Translations under genes and position numbers: made by a program
In this document: positions 16,880 through 25,405 of the stretch, in pieces
Position numbering within the stretch: position 1 is the stretch's first letter
How the letters are laid out: each line of letters opens with the position of its first letter
Notes under the pieces: generated by a model
What the model was told of the DNA's origin: nothing
Database searches by the model: none
What the model saw: the letters and a program-made list of their open reading frames with translations, nothing else
Source: Thalassovita sp.
Lineage (GTDB): Bacteria; Pseudomonadota; Alphaproteobacteria; Rhodobacterales; Rhodobacteraceae
Direction of reading: 5' to 3'
DNA: 64,000 nt
NCBI GenBank assembly: GCA_029212905.1
Contig: JARGPB010000009.1
Coordinates: forward strand, 62,001-126,000

Positions 16880-17312
16880 ATGTGCTCCGGTCGATCTTGG
16901 TACTCAGGTGGATCAGGCTTTCGGAGCTTCGCACGCCTTGCGCGTCGCAGATGCGGTCCAGAACGGTGTCGAGCTCTTCAGTCGTGTCCGCTGCCAGATT
17001 GACGATCAGATCAAACCGACCAGAGGCGGTGTGGACGGTTTCGACCTGGCTTTGCGTCTTGAGCCGGGACAGAATTGCGGCATTCACGTGAGGTTCGACG
17101 CTGAGCAGGACTGTGGCGCGCAGACGCGGGCGCATCATGGTCCCCAGGCGCAGCGTGTAGCCTGCGATGGTGCCGTTGGATTCCAGTTTGTCCAGGCGTG
17201 CCTGGACGGTGGTGCGGGCCAGTCCCATCCGTCGGGCCATGGTTGCCACCGGCATCCGGGCATTTTCGGCCAGCAGAGTTAGGAGCGCTGTGTCGATTTC
17301 GTCATTTGGCAT
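16878..17312 (-). CDS. Lrp/AsnC-family transcriptional regulator
   Basis: Predicted protein of 144 residues with an N-terminal winged HTH (residues 5-60, MARRMGLARTTVQARLDKLE as recognition region) and a C-terminal RAM/AsnC effector-binding domain. Family members bind amino acids and often control the gene next to them. It is transcribed divergently from the PLP decarboxylase, with about 90 bp between the starts, so control of that gene, perhaps in response to its amino acid substrate, is a natural inference. Confidence 0.9.
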   Translation of the reverse strand: MPNDEIDTALLTLLAENARMPVATMARRMGLARTTVQARLDKLESNGTIAGYTLRLGTMMRPRLRATVLLSVEPHVNAAILSRLKTQSQVETVHTASGRFDLIVNLAADTTEELDTVLDRICDAQGVRSSESLIHLSTKIDRST

Positions 17313-17400
17313 GTTCTAGCCTTCGATATGTCGATCTATTTCGTCATATTAGTCGCTCTGCCCGTCCAAATCGACCAGAATTTTCCGCATTCTGGAGGAA

Positions 17401-18552
17401 ATGAAACTCAATGAGGATGTTTGGATGCGTGCAGAGCCATATTGGTCGGACCCTTTGGTTCATTTGCGACGGCACCGGCCGGATCATGCCGTGATGTACT
17501 TCAGCCCGTCTATGTTGCAGCAGCAAGCCGGGTGCTTCCTTTCGGGATTTGACGGGTTGGTGACCTATGCGGTCAAGGCAAACAGCCGCCCAGAGGTTCT
17601 GGTCAACCTGGTTGCTGCGGGGGTGACGGCGTTTGATGTGGCCTCACCTGCCGAGATGTGGGCGGTGCGCGCGGTTTGTCCTGACGCTGTACTGCACTAT
17701 CACAACCCTGTGCGCACCCCGGATGAGGTCGCAGAGGCCGCGCGGGCCGGGGTGGTGGCGGCCTCGGTCGATAGCCTGTCCGAGCTGGATAAGTTGGCGC
17801 CTCTGGGGCCGATCGAGGTCAGCGTACGGCTGGCGCTGCCTGTTCCGGGCGCAGCTTATGATTTCGGCGAGAAATTCGGCGTAGGCCCCGATGCTGCGGT
17901 CGATCTGTTGCAGGCCATCGCTGGGCGAGGCTATATTCCGGCGCTGACCTTTCATCCGGGGACGCAATGTGACGCGCCTCAGGCGTGGGGGGCATATATT
18001 CGCGTCGCGGCCGATGTGTCCCGCAGGGCGGGCGTGCCATTGGCGCGGTTGAACGTCGGGGGTGGGTTTGCGGCGCACCGAAGCGGGCTTGCACCGGATC
18101 TGGAACAGGTCTTTGCCTGTATCTCGCAGACGACCCAGGACAGTTTTGAGGTCGCGCCGCCCTTGGTATGCGAGCCGGGGCGCGCAATGGTCGCCGAGGC
18201 GTTCACACTGGCCACGCGGGTCAAGGCGTTGCGCCCGAACGGGGCGGTGTTCCTGAATGACGGGGTTTATGGCGCCATGTCCGAATTGCGCGACATTTGC
18301 GGCAGCGATCGGGTGCGTGTCGTTTGCCCCGATGGACGGCCTCGTGGCGGTGCCCCGGTCGAGCGGGTGGTTTTCGGTCCAACCTGTGACAGCCTGGACC
18401 GGTTGCCTGATCCCGTTGCCTTTCCGGCCGAGACGCAAGAGGGGGATTACGTGCTTTTCTCGGGCATGGGGGCGTATTCTTTGGCCATCGCGACGCGGTT
18501 CAACGGATATGGCGTCGGGGATCCGATTACAGTGGCGTCACTGGGGCTGTGA
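17401..18552 (+). CDS. Group IV PLP decarboxylase (ornithine/lysine/DAP type)
   Basis: Predicted alanine-racemase-fold decarboxylase of 383 residues. Seen: the PLP lysine Lys59 in VTYAVKANSRPEVL, FDVASPAEM, YHNPVRTP, ALTFHPGTQC, the glycine loop LNVGGGFAAH, EPGRAMVAEA, and the C-terminal catalytic cysteine in GPTCDSLDRLP, typical of eukaryote-like ornithine/lysine decarboxylases. It would make putrescine or cadaverine, or a related amine. ATG 17401 follows GGAGG at a short 2-nt spacing; an internal ATG at 17425 is an alternative start. The divergent Lrp regulator probably controls it. Confidence 0.88.
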   Translation: MKLNEDVWMRAEPYWSDPLVHLRRHRPDHAVMYFSPSMLQQQAGCFLSGFDGLVTYAVKANSRPEVLVNLVAAGVTAFDVASPAEMWAVRAVCPDAVLHYHNPVRTPDEVAEAARAGVVAASVDSLSELDKLAPLGPIEVSVRLALPVPGAAYDFGEKFGVGPDAAVDLLQAIAGRGYIPALTFHPGTQCDAPQAWGAYIRVAADVSRRAGVPLARLNVGGGFAAHRSGLAPDLEQVFACISQTTQDSFEVAPPLVCEPGRAMVAEAFTLATRVKALRPNGAVFLNDGVYGAMSELRDICGSDRVRVVCPDGRPRGGAPVERVVFGPTCDSLDRLPDPVAFPAETQEGDYVLFSGMGAYSLAIATRFNGYGVGDPITVASLGL

Positions 18553-18614
18553 CCACTGGACAGTGCGGTCAGGCTGGCTAGTCTCGCATCCAAGGGGAAG
18601 CGAGAGGACGCGAC

Positions 18615-20909
18615 ATGGAGAAGTTCGGAAAAAGCCAGTCAGTGACACGGGTCGAGGATCTGCGGTTTCTGACAGGGCAAGGAAGATATGTGGACGACGT
18701 TGCACCGGATGGCGCACTGTTTGCCTATGTCTTTCGGTCGCCTGTGGCGCATGGGGTGATCACGACGCTTGAGGTCGCGGATGCCGCCGCAGCAGATGGC
18801 GTGCATATGGTGTTGACCAATGACGATCTGGTGGCTGCGGGTATCACGCAAAGCCTTTTCGGTATCACGGTGAAAAACCGCGACGGGAGCAAGGGCGCCA
18901 GCCCCTTCCGTCCGATCCTGGCACAGGGCAAACTGCGCTATGTTGGTGAACCCGTGGCGATGATCGTGGCGGATTCGCTGGAGCAGGCGATGGACGCGGC
19001 CGAGCTGATCGAGCTGGATTACGACGAATTACCCGCCAAGATGGACATGGCGCCGGGGGGCGAGGCTCTTCACGATGACGTACCCGACAACCACGCGTTT
19101 GATTGGGGCATGGGCGACGAGGCCAAGTGCCAGGCGGCCTTTGATCAGGCGGCCAAGGTCGTGCGGCTGGAGGTCGGCGACAATCGTGTCATCGTCAATG
19201 CGCTGGAGCCGCGCGGGTGCTATGCCGAATGGGATGGCACGCGTCTGCATATCTGTTTCAACGGGCAGGGCGTCTGGGGACCAAAGGCCGAGTTCGCACG
19301 CATCCTGAATCTGGACACAGAAAACGTGCGCGTCACCATGCCGGACGTCGGGGGGGGCTTTGGCATGAAAGCACCGCCCTACCCAGAGTATTACGCCGTC
19401 GGACACGCGGCCATGGTGCTGGGCAAGCCCGTGCGCTGGATGTCGGGCCGGACCGAGGCGATGCTGTCGGATCACCACGGTCGAGATCTGGTCAGCGAGG
19501 CCGCCCTGGCCTTTGATGAGACGAACAAGATCATCGGCTACCGTGTGGATACGGTCAGCAACCTGGGGGCTTATAATTCGAACTTCGGTCAGATCATGCA
19601 GACGCTTTTGTTCTCGCGGGTCTTGATGGGGACGTTTGATGTGCAGGCGACGTATATCCGCAGCCAGGGGTATTACACCAACACCGTGTACACAGATGCC
19701 TATCGCGGCGCTGGGCGCCCCGAGGCGAATTATCTGTTAGAGCGCATGATGGACACCGCCGCGCGTGAATTGGGCGTGGATGTCTGGGATCTGCACCGCA
19801 TCAATTTCATTCCCGTCGGGAAATTCCCCTACAAGGCTTCAACTGGCGAAACCTATGATGTGGGCGATTTCACGCGCGTTCTGGACCATGCCGAGAAGTT
19901 TTCGGATCGGGCCGGGTTTGCGGCGCGCAAACGTGAAAGTGAAGCACAGGGCAAATTGCGGGGCATGGGTCTGTGTTACTATATCGAAAGCATTCTGGGC
20001 GATCCTTCTGAAAATGCGAAAATCGAATTCAACGAGGATGGCACTGTGACCATCTATGTCGGCACACAATCGAACGGGCAGGGCCACGAAACGGTCTATG
20101 CGAAATTTCTGTCTGATCAGACCGGGATTCCTTTCGATGCGATCCAGGTGGTGCAGGGTGACAGCGACCGGATTGCCTCGGGTGGGGGCACCGGCGGGTC
20201 GCGTTCGGTGACGGTGCAGGCGAATGCGACGCTGGCGACGGTGGCCAAGATGGTGGCGGCTTTTGCCCCGTTTCTGGCCGATAAGATGGGCGTGGACGAG
20301 AGCGACATCAGCTTTGATGATGAAACCTTTCGGGCGCCGGGGTCGAATATGACTCCGACATTGCTGGAGGCCGCCGAAATGGCCCGCGCCGACGGGCGGA
20401 CGGATCTGTTGATGCACGAAGACCGCGCCACCTTGCCTGCGCGGTCCTTTCCGAATGGCGCCCATGTGGCCGAGGTCGAGGTCGATCCGGACACCGGCAA
20501 AACCGACCTTGTGCGCTATACGGTCGTTGATGATTTCGGGAACCTGGTGAATCCGCTGCTGGCCGAGGGGCAGGTGCATGGCGGTGTCGCTCAGGGGGTC
20601 GGGCAGGCGCTGATGGAACAGACGGTCTATGACGAAGATGGACAGCTCTTGACGGCGACGTTTATGGATTACGCCATGCCGCGCGCAGCGGACATGCCGT
20701 TTTTCCGTTTTGAGACAGAGCCGGTACCGTCCACCGCCAACCCGATGGGCATGAAAGGCTGCGGCGAGGCAGGCACTGTTGGCGCGATGGCTGCGGCGAC
20801 GAATGCTGTTTTGGATGCGCTGTGGGATCGTGGGGTGCGCCGGGTGGATATGCCTCTGACCCCATCCCGCGTATGGGAGTATTTGCAGGATGCTGAAACG
20901 ACTGGGTAA
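18615..20909 (+). CDS. Orphan molybdenum hydroxylase large subunit (form II CoxL-like)
   Basis: Predicted protein of 764 residues of the xanthine dehydrogenase/CO dehydrogenase large-subunit family, which binds the molybdopterin-cytosine-dinucleotide cofactor. Seen: N-terminal RVEDLRFLTGQGRYVDD, the GVGG-like VGGGFGMK (residues 246-252), the active-site loop AYRGAGR (residues 362-368), which is the form II signature rather than the AYRCSFR of true CO dehydrogenase, and the catalytic-glutamate region GMKGCGEAGTVGA. The usual small [2Fe-2S] and FAD subunits are not adjacent, which is odd. Its substrate is likely an aldehyde or N-heterocycle rather than CO. The downstream DUF2235 gene overlaps it by 20 bp. 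Confidence 0.9.
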   Translation: MEKFGKSQSVTRVEDLRFLTGQGRYVDDVAPDGALFAYVFRSPVAHGVITTLEVADAAAADGVHMVLTNDDLVAAGITQSLFGITVKNRDGSKGASPFRPILAQGKLRYVGEPVAMIVADSLEQAMDAAELIELDYDELPAKMDMAPGGEALHDDVPDNHAFDWGMGDEAKCQAAFDQAAKVVRLEVGDNRVIVNALEPRGCYAEWDGTRLHICFNGQGVWGPKAEFARILNLDTENVRVTMPDVGGGFGMKAPPYPEYYAVGHAAMVLGKPVRWMSGRTEAMLSDHHGRDLVSEAALAFDETNKIIGYRVDTVSNLGAYNSNFGQIMQTLLFSRVLMGTFDVQATYIRSQGYYTNTVYTDAYRGAGRPEANYLLERMMDTAARELGVDVWDLHRINFIPVGKFPYKASTGETYDVGDFTRVLDHAEKFSDRAGFAARKRESEAQGKLRGMGLCYYIESILGDPSENAKIEFNEDGTVTIYVGTQSNGQGHETVYAKFLSDQTGIPFDAIQVVQGDSDRIASGGGTGGSRSVTVQANATLATVAKMVAAFAPFLADKMGVDESDISFDDETFRAPGSNMTPTLLEAAEMARADGRTDLLMHEDRATLPARSFPNGAHVAEVEVDPDTGKTDLVRYTVVDDFGNLVNPLLAEGQVHGGVAQGVGQALMEQTVYDEDGQLLTATFMDYAMPRAADMPFFRFETEPVPSTANPMGMKGCGEAGTVGAMAAATNAVLDALWDRGVRRVDMPLTPSRVWEYLQDAETTG

Positions 20910-21945
20910 GCGCCTTTTTGCGCGACTATGGCCGGGGCAGCGCGCGGGACACCCGCCGCCGCAATCGGCCACGCGCGGGGCGCTGACCCATGTGATCATT
21001 CTGGACGGGACCATGTCCTCGCTTGAACCGGGGCACGAGACAAACGCCGGGCTGACGTATCGGCTGCTTTCAGAACTGGGGGTGTCTGTCTCGGTCTATT
21101 ACGAGGCTGGCGTTCAGATGGAAGACTGGCGCAGCATCAAGGATGTCTTGATGGGGCGGGGGATCAACCGTCAGATCCGCCGGGCCTATGGCTATCTGGC
21201 GAGCCGCTATCGTCCCGGTGACAGGATTTTCCTGATGGGCTATTCGCGGGGGGCTTATGCGGTGCGATCCTTGGCCGGGGTGATCGACAACGTTGGCCTG
21301 TTGCGCGCTGATCAGGCGACGGAACGGCAGATCACGTTGGCCTATCGGCACTATCAGGCGATGCCCGGCAGCGCCGCTGCGCAGGCCTTTACCAGCGCGT
21401 ACTGCCACCCCGGGGTGGAAATCGAGATGGTGGGGGTTTGGGACACGGTTAAGTCGCTTGGGCTGCGCCTGCCATTTCTGTGGAAGTGGTCCGAAACCCA
21501 TCACGCGTTTCACAACCACTCTTTGGTTCCTTCGGTTAAACACGGATATCACGCGCTGGCTCTGGACGAGACGCGCGAAGTTTTTGAACCCGTGATGTGG
21601 GAAAGCTCGGACAATTTTCCTGGCGTGATGGAGCAGGTCTGGTTCCCTGGAGCGCATGGGGATGTCGGTGGGCAGCTAGGAGGGTTCGACGCGGCGCGGC
21701 CGCTGTCAAACATTCCGCTGGTCTGGATGCTGGAGCGGACCGAGGTTTGCGGGCTGGAGCTGCCCATGAACTGGCGCAGCCGGTTTCCCTGTGATCCAGG
21801 GGCGCCGTCGGTCGGTACATGGCGGGATTGGGGGAAGCTGTTTTTGCTGCGTCGCCACAGAGTTGTTGGCGTGGATGCGTCAGAACATTTGCATGAAACC
21901 GTTGTGCGCCGGGGCACCGGGGTGCCATTGTGGCGCCCGATCTGA
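20890..21945 (+). CDS. DUF2235 alpha/beta-hydrolase-like protein
   Basis: Predicted protein of 351 residues. Seen: HVIILDGTMSS near the N-terminus, the nucleophile elbow GYSRGAYAVRSLAG (Ser119), and GVWDTVKSLGLR and WFPGAHGDVGGQ, all hallmarks of DUF2235, a hydrolase group that includes type VI secretion phospholipases (Tle). There is no signal peptide and no secretion gene nearby. It overlaps the CoxL-like gene by 20 bp and so is probably co-transcribed, but I see no functional reason for the pairing. Confidence 0.85.
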   Translation: MLKRLGKRLFARLWPGQRAGHPPPQSATRGALTHVIILDGTMSSLEPGHETNAGLTYRLLSELGVSVSVYYEAGVQMEDWRSIKDVLMGRGINRQIRRAYGYLASRYRPGDRIFLMGYSRGAYAVRSLAGVIDNVGLLRADQATERQITLAYRHYQAMPGSAAAQAFTSAYCHPGVEIEMVGVWDTVKSLGLRLPFLWKWSETHHAFHNHSLVPSVKHGYHALALDETREVFEPVMWESSDNFPGVMEQVWFPGAHGDVGGQLGGFDAARPLSNIPLVWMLERTEVCGLELPMNWRSRFPCDPGAPSVGTWRDWGKLFLLRRHRVVGVDASEHLHETVVRRGTGVPLWRPI

Positions 21946-21959
21946 TTGGGTGCCTTCGG

Positions 21960-22012
21960 CACGCTTGATATCTCGGAATCGGCCTTTGGCCGCTTCCTCG
22001 GGTGGGGCGTCG
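21960..22012. repeat. Dispersed intergenic repeat, copy 3
   Basis: This copy has GATATCTCGG, the core CGGCC-TTT-GGCCG and CCTCGGG, between the convergent DUF2235 and thioesterase genes. It is the most symmetric of the three copies. Confidence 0.6.
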
Positions 22013-22021
22013 CGCCCAGGT

Positions 22022-22510
22022 TCAGCGCATTTTCATCACGATACAGGTGGTCGAGCCGGTGGCGTAGAGTTTGCCGTCATCGATGCCACGGATTTCGCCG
22101 TTGGCAATGCCGGTCGAGCGGCCAACGTGCTGGGCGATACCGATGGCCTGAACTTTGGTATCCAGAGGGATCGGGCGTAGGATGTTGATCTTGTATTCCA
22201 GCGTTGTATAGACGCTGCCGCGCGGGACCTTGGTCATCACGGCGCAGGCCATGCAGCTGTCAAGAACCGTGCCGTACCAACCGCCGTGAACGGTGCCCAT
22301 CGGGTTGGTGGTCTGGAAGGTGGGGCGCCCGGCAAAGATGACGCGGCCGTCGCTGACTTCGGTCAGGTTATAGTTCAGCAAGGCCGCAATCGGGGGACCG
22401 GCCGTTTCGCCGCGCTGCATTTTCTGCATGGTCTCCAGCCCGGACATGCTGAGCATTTCATCCAGACTGGGCAGGTCTTTGGGCGACTGGGCCACTTTGC
22501 GTTCGGTCAT
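22022..22510 (-). CDS. PaaI-type hotdog-fold thioesterase
   Basis: Predicted protein of 162 residues. The motif TVHGGWYGTVLDSCMACAV (residues 73-91) matches the HGG...D catalytic helix of PaaI/YdiI-type acyl-CoA thioesterases, followed by the beta strands YKINILRPIP. It would hydrolyse short-chain or aromatic acyl-CoA in the cytoplasm. It lies 66 bp downstream of metF on the same strand, possibly co-transcribed, with no evident metabolic link. Confidence 0.88.
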   Translation of the reverse strand: MTERKVAQSPKDLPSLDEMLSMSGLETMQKMQRGETAGPPIAALLNYNLTEVSDGRVIFAGRPTFQTTNPMGTVHGGWYGTVLDSCMACAVMTKVPRGSVYTTLEYKINILRPIPLDTKVQAIGIAQHVGRSTGIANGEIRGIDDGKLYATGSTTCIVMKMR

Positions 22511-22576
22511 TGCGCGCGTTCCTTACATGTTCGCACGCAAAGAGTGGCCTGCCGCGCATGTGCGGGCAAGAGGGTG

Positions 22577-23455
22577 TTACGCAACGTTTTCGAGCGAGAC
22601 CTTGGGTGTCACACCCAGTGCATGGCAGACGTCGCGGGTCAGTTCAGGACGGTTCAGCGTGTAGAAATGCAGGCTGTCGACGCCGCCGTCCAGCAGATCG
22701 CTGCACAATTCGGTACAAAGAGCGGTGGAGAGCAAGTCCTGACGGCCGTCGCGCTCGGCCTTCTCGAAGGCTTCGTCTAGCCATGCAGGCACGTCTGTGC
22801 CGCAGCGGCGGGCGAAATTACGCGCACCTTTCCAGTTTTCGATCGGAAGGATGCCGGGGATGATCGGTTTGTCGATCCCGGCTTTTTCGCAGGCATCACG
22901 GAACCGAAAGAACGTGTCAGCCTCAAAGAAGAACTGGGTCAGGGCCTCGTCTGCGCCGGCGTCAAACTTGCGCTTCAGATAGTCCACATCGGCCGTGGCG
23001 CTGGGGGCCTCGGGGTGTTTTTCGGGGTAGGCGCCGACGCGGATCTTGAATTTTCCGGTCGCGGCCAGGGCCTCGACCAGATCGGCCGAGCTGTCGAAGC
23101 CATCGGGATGCGGCTGGAACGCGCCGCTGCCTTTGGGGGGATCACCGCGCAGGGCGACGATCTCGGTCACGCCAGCTTCGGCGAACTGATCGGCGATGGC
23201 CAGGGTCTCAGCCTTTGTTGCGTTCACGCAGGTCAGATGCGCGGCCACATTCAGCCCCGAGGTCTTGTGAATCGTGGCCACAGCGTCCCGTGTCAGGTCC
23301 CGTGTTGTGCCGCCCGCGCCATAGGTCACAGACACGAAACGTGGCGCCAGCGGGGCCAATACCTGCACGGTATCCCACAGGCGAAATGACGCCTCCAGGT
23401 TTTGCGGCGGGAAAAATTCAAAGGAAATCGCAGGCACGGTCATAGGTCTATCCAT
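22577..23455 (-). CDS. metF: Methylenetetrahydrofolate reductase
   Basis: Predicted FAD-dependent TIM-barrel enzyme of about 292 residues that reduces 5,10-methylene-THF to 5-methyl-THF for methionine synthesis. Seen: ISFEFFPPQN (the catalytic Glu region), FVSVTYGAGGTTRD, AHLTCVNAT, IVALRGDPPKG, and the C-terminal LHFYTLNRPELT. Start choice lies between ATG 23455 (MDRPMTVP) and ATG 23443 (MTVPAISFEF); both fit. It is divergent from a LysR-type regulator, with two MetR-like boxes in the gap, the arrangement known for metR-controlled genes. Confidence 0.95.
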   Translation of the reverse strand: MDRPMTVPAISFEFFPPQNLEASFRLWDTVQVLAPLAPRFVSVTYGAGGTTRDLTRDAVATIHKTSGLNVAAHLTCVNATKAETLAIADQFAEAGVTEIVALRGDPPKGSGAFQPHPDGFDSSADLVEALAATGKFKIRVGAYPEKHPEAPSATADVDYLKRKFDAGADEALTQFFFEADTFFRFRDACEKAGIDKPIIPGILPIENWKGARNFARRCGTDVPAWLDEAFEKAERDGRQDLLSTALCTELCSDLLDGGVDSLHFYTLNRPELTRDVCHALGVTPKVSLENVA

Positions 23456-23492
23456 CTCATCGGGTTGCCCTCTTGTCGCCGATTTCGCTTTG

Positions 23493-23536
23493 TGAGACAA
23501 CTTCATAAAACTAAAGGTCTACATGAGGCGCATTCA
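23493..23536. promoter_or_regulatory. Two candidate MetR boxes between metF and its divergent LysR gene
   Basis: Two sites, TGAG-N5-TTCA at 23493-23505 and again at 23524-23536, are 31 bp apart, about three helical turns. Each matches 7 of 8 positions of the MetR consensus TGAA-N5-TTCA. They lie between the metF start and the LysR start at 23540, as expected for an autoregulated divergent pair. Confidence 0.6.
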
Positions 23537-23539
23537 TAT

Positions 23540-24445
23540 ATGCACATCGAGTTCCGCCACCTGCGCACGATCAAAGCCATTCACGAGGCCGGAGGCATGG
23601 CGCGTGCGGCCGATCAACTGAATATCACGCAGTCGGCTTTGTCTCATCAGATCAAGCATTTGGAGGATCAGACGGGGGTCGAGCTGTTTATACGCCGCTC
23701 GAAGCCGCTGAAACTGTCGGCGGCCGGGATGCGACTGTTGCGCGCCGCTGAAAAAATCCTTCCTGAGATCGCCGCGCTGGAGCAAGAGTTCAACGGGATC
23801 GTCGCAGGGAATGCAGGCCGGTTGCATATCGCCATTGAATGCCACGCCTGTTTCGAATGGCTGTTCCCGGTGCTGGAACAGTTCCGCAAGGCCTGGTCGG
23901 ATGTGGATGTGGATATCCGCCCGAATCTGGCCTTTGATGCGCTGCCTGCGTTGGTCAAAGAAGAGGTCGATCTTGTGATCTCGTCTGACCCCGAGGAAAT
24001 CCCTGGGGTCACGTTCATTCCGCTGTTCGATTATTCGCCAGTATTTGTTGCATCCAGCCAGCACCCATTGGCGCAGAAAGACTATGTCGATGCCGAAGAT
24101 TTCCGCGGCGAGACACTCTTTGCCTATCCGGTGGATCGCGCACGGTTGGATATTTTCAACATGCTTCTGAAACCTGCGGGGATCGAACCTGCCAATATCC
24201 GTCGGGTTGAATTGACAGCGATGATCTTGTTGCTTGTGGCCTCCAATCGCGGGGTTGCCGTTCTGCCGGATTGGGTTGTGCGCGAGGTCAAATATAACTC
24301 GGACTATGTGACGCGCCCGATTACCAAAGCCGGACTGACCCGACGCCTGTATGCCGCCGTCCGCACCGAAGACGCCACGCGCCCCTTCATGGCACATTTC
24401 ATTCGTCTGGCCAGAACCGAGCCGGTAAAACTTCAGCGTCAGTAG
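23540..24445 (+). CDS. metR: LysR-family regulator, MetR-like
   Basis: Predicted protein of 301 residues. N-terminal HTH: LRTIKAIHEAGGMARAADQL, then ITQSALSHQIKHLE. The remainder is a periplasmic-binding-protein-like sensing domain. The AIECHACFEWLFPVL segment is typical of MetR, which uses homocysteine as co-inducer and activates met genes. Its divergent partner metF and the two TGAG-N5-TTCA boxes support MetR. ATG 23540 starts the conserved MHIEFRHLRT; the reading frame extends further upstream but runs over the boxes. Confidence 0.85.
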   Translation: MHIEFRHLRTIKAIHEAGGMARAADQLNITQSALSHQIKHLEDQTGVELFIRRSKPLKLSAAGMRLLRAAEKILPEIAALEQEFNGIVAGNAGRLHIAIECHACFEWLFPVLEQFRKAWSDVDVDIRPNLAFDALPALVKEEVDLVISSDPEEIPGVTFIPLFDYSPVFVASSQHPLAQKDYVDAEDFRGETLFAYPVDRARLDIFNMLLKPAGIEPANIRRVELTAMILLLVASNRGVAVLPDWVVREVKYNSDYVTRPITKAGLTRRLYAAVRTEDATRPFMAHFIRLARTEPVKLQRQ

Positions 24446-24610
24446 GCTGTATTCCTGGCTGAATATCCATTCGAAAATGCGCTGTGGGCCAGGGGCGGGA
24501 CCACCTGCAAATTGCCTTCCTGTGTTGGCAAAACCGATTTCCCGCCTTAAGCCTTGGCAAACAGGGCCGCGAGAGGTATAGGCGCGGCTTGGATAATCAG
24601 GAGCCGACCG

Positions 24611-25405
24611 ATGCAAGGTAGTGCAAATCTCAACATCATGATCAAGGCCGCACGCAAGGCAGGCCGTTCTCTGGTCAAGGATTTCCGCGAGGTTGAGAAC
24701 CTGCAAGTCTCGATGAAGGGCGCGGGGGATTTCGTGTCCAAGGCCGACATCGCCGCCGAAGCCATCCTGAAAGAAGAGCTGATGGGCGCACGCCCCACCT
24801 ATGGCTGGCTGGGCGAAGAAGGCGGCGAAGAGGCCGGTCAGGACCCCACCCGCCGCTGGATCGTTGATCCGCTGGACGGCACCACGAACTTTCTGCACGG
24901 GCTACCGCATTGGGCGATTTCGATCGCACTGGAGCACAAGGGCCAGATCGTGTCCGGTGTCGTCTATGATGCCGCCAAAGACGAGATGTTCTACGCCGAA
25001 AAAGGCATGGGCGCCTGGCTGAACGATTCCAACCGTCTGCGCGTTTCGGGCCGTCACCGGATGATCGAGGCGCTTTTTGCGACGGGTATTCCCTTTGCTG
25101 GAAAGAAAACGCTGCCTGCGACCTTGCAGGATCTGGCGCGGATCATGCCGGAATGTGCTGGCGTGCGTCGCTACGGCTCGGCTGCGTTGGATTTGGCCTA
25201 TGTGGCTGCCGGTCGCTATGACGGGTTCTGGGAGCGCGAACTGAACGTCTGGGACATCGCTGCGGGCTATCTGATTGCCCAAGAAGCGGGCGCCCTGGTT
25301 GGCCCCATCCGGGATGGTCATGATCCGCTGGTCCACGGCGATCTGGTTGTGGCGAACAGCAACATCTTTGATCGCTTTGCTAAAATCATTCGCAGCCGCG
25401 ACTGA
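24611..25405 (+). CDS. suhB: Inositol monophosphatase family protein
   Basis: Predicted Mg-dependent phosphatase of 264 residues. Metal ligands are visible: the GEEGGEE segment (around residues 68-74), IVDPLDGTTNF (Asp86, Asp89) and the C-terminal ELNVWDIAAG. It hydrolyses inositol-1-phosphate or related sugar phosphates; SuhB also acts in rRNA transcription in E. coli. ATG 24611 has CAGGAG upstream and begins MQGSANLNIM. The 3' end overlaps the convergent HEPN-like gene by 20 bp. Confidence 0.94.
   Translation: MQGSANLNIMIKAARKAGRSLVKDFREVENLQVSMKGAGDFVSKADIAAEAILKEELMGARPTYGWLGEEGGEEAGQDPTRRWIVDPLDGTTNFLHGLPHWAISIALEHKGQIVSGVVYDAAKDEMFYAEKGMGAWLNDSNRLRVSGRHRMIEALFATGIPFAGKKTLPATLQDLARIMPECAGVRRYGSAALDLAYVAAGRYDGFWERELNVWDIAAGYLIAQEAGALVGPIRDGHDPLVHGDLVVANSNIFDRFAKIIRSRD

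Noticed and set aside
18615..20909. Aerobic CO dehydrogenase (CoxL form I)
   Set aside because: The active-site loop reads AYRGAGR, not AYRCSFR, and no coxM/coxS genes are adjacent.
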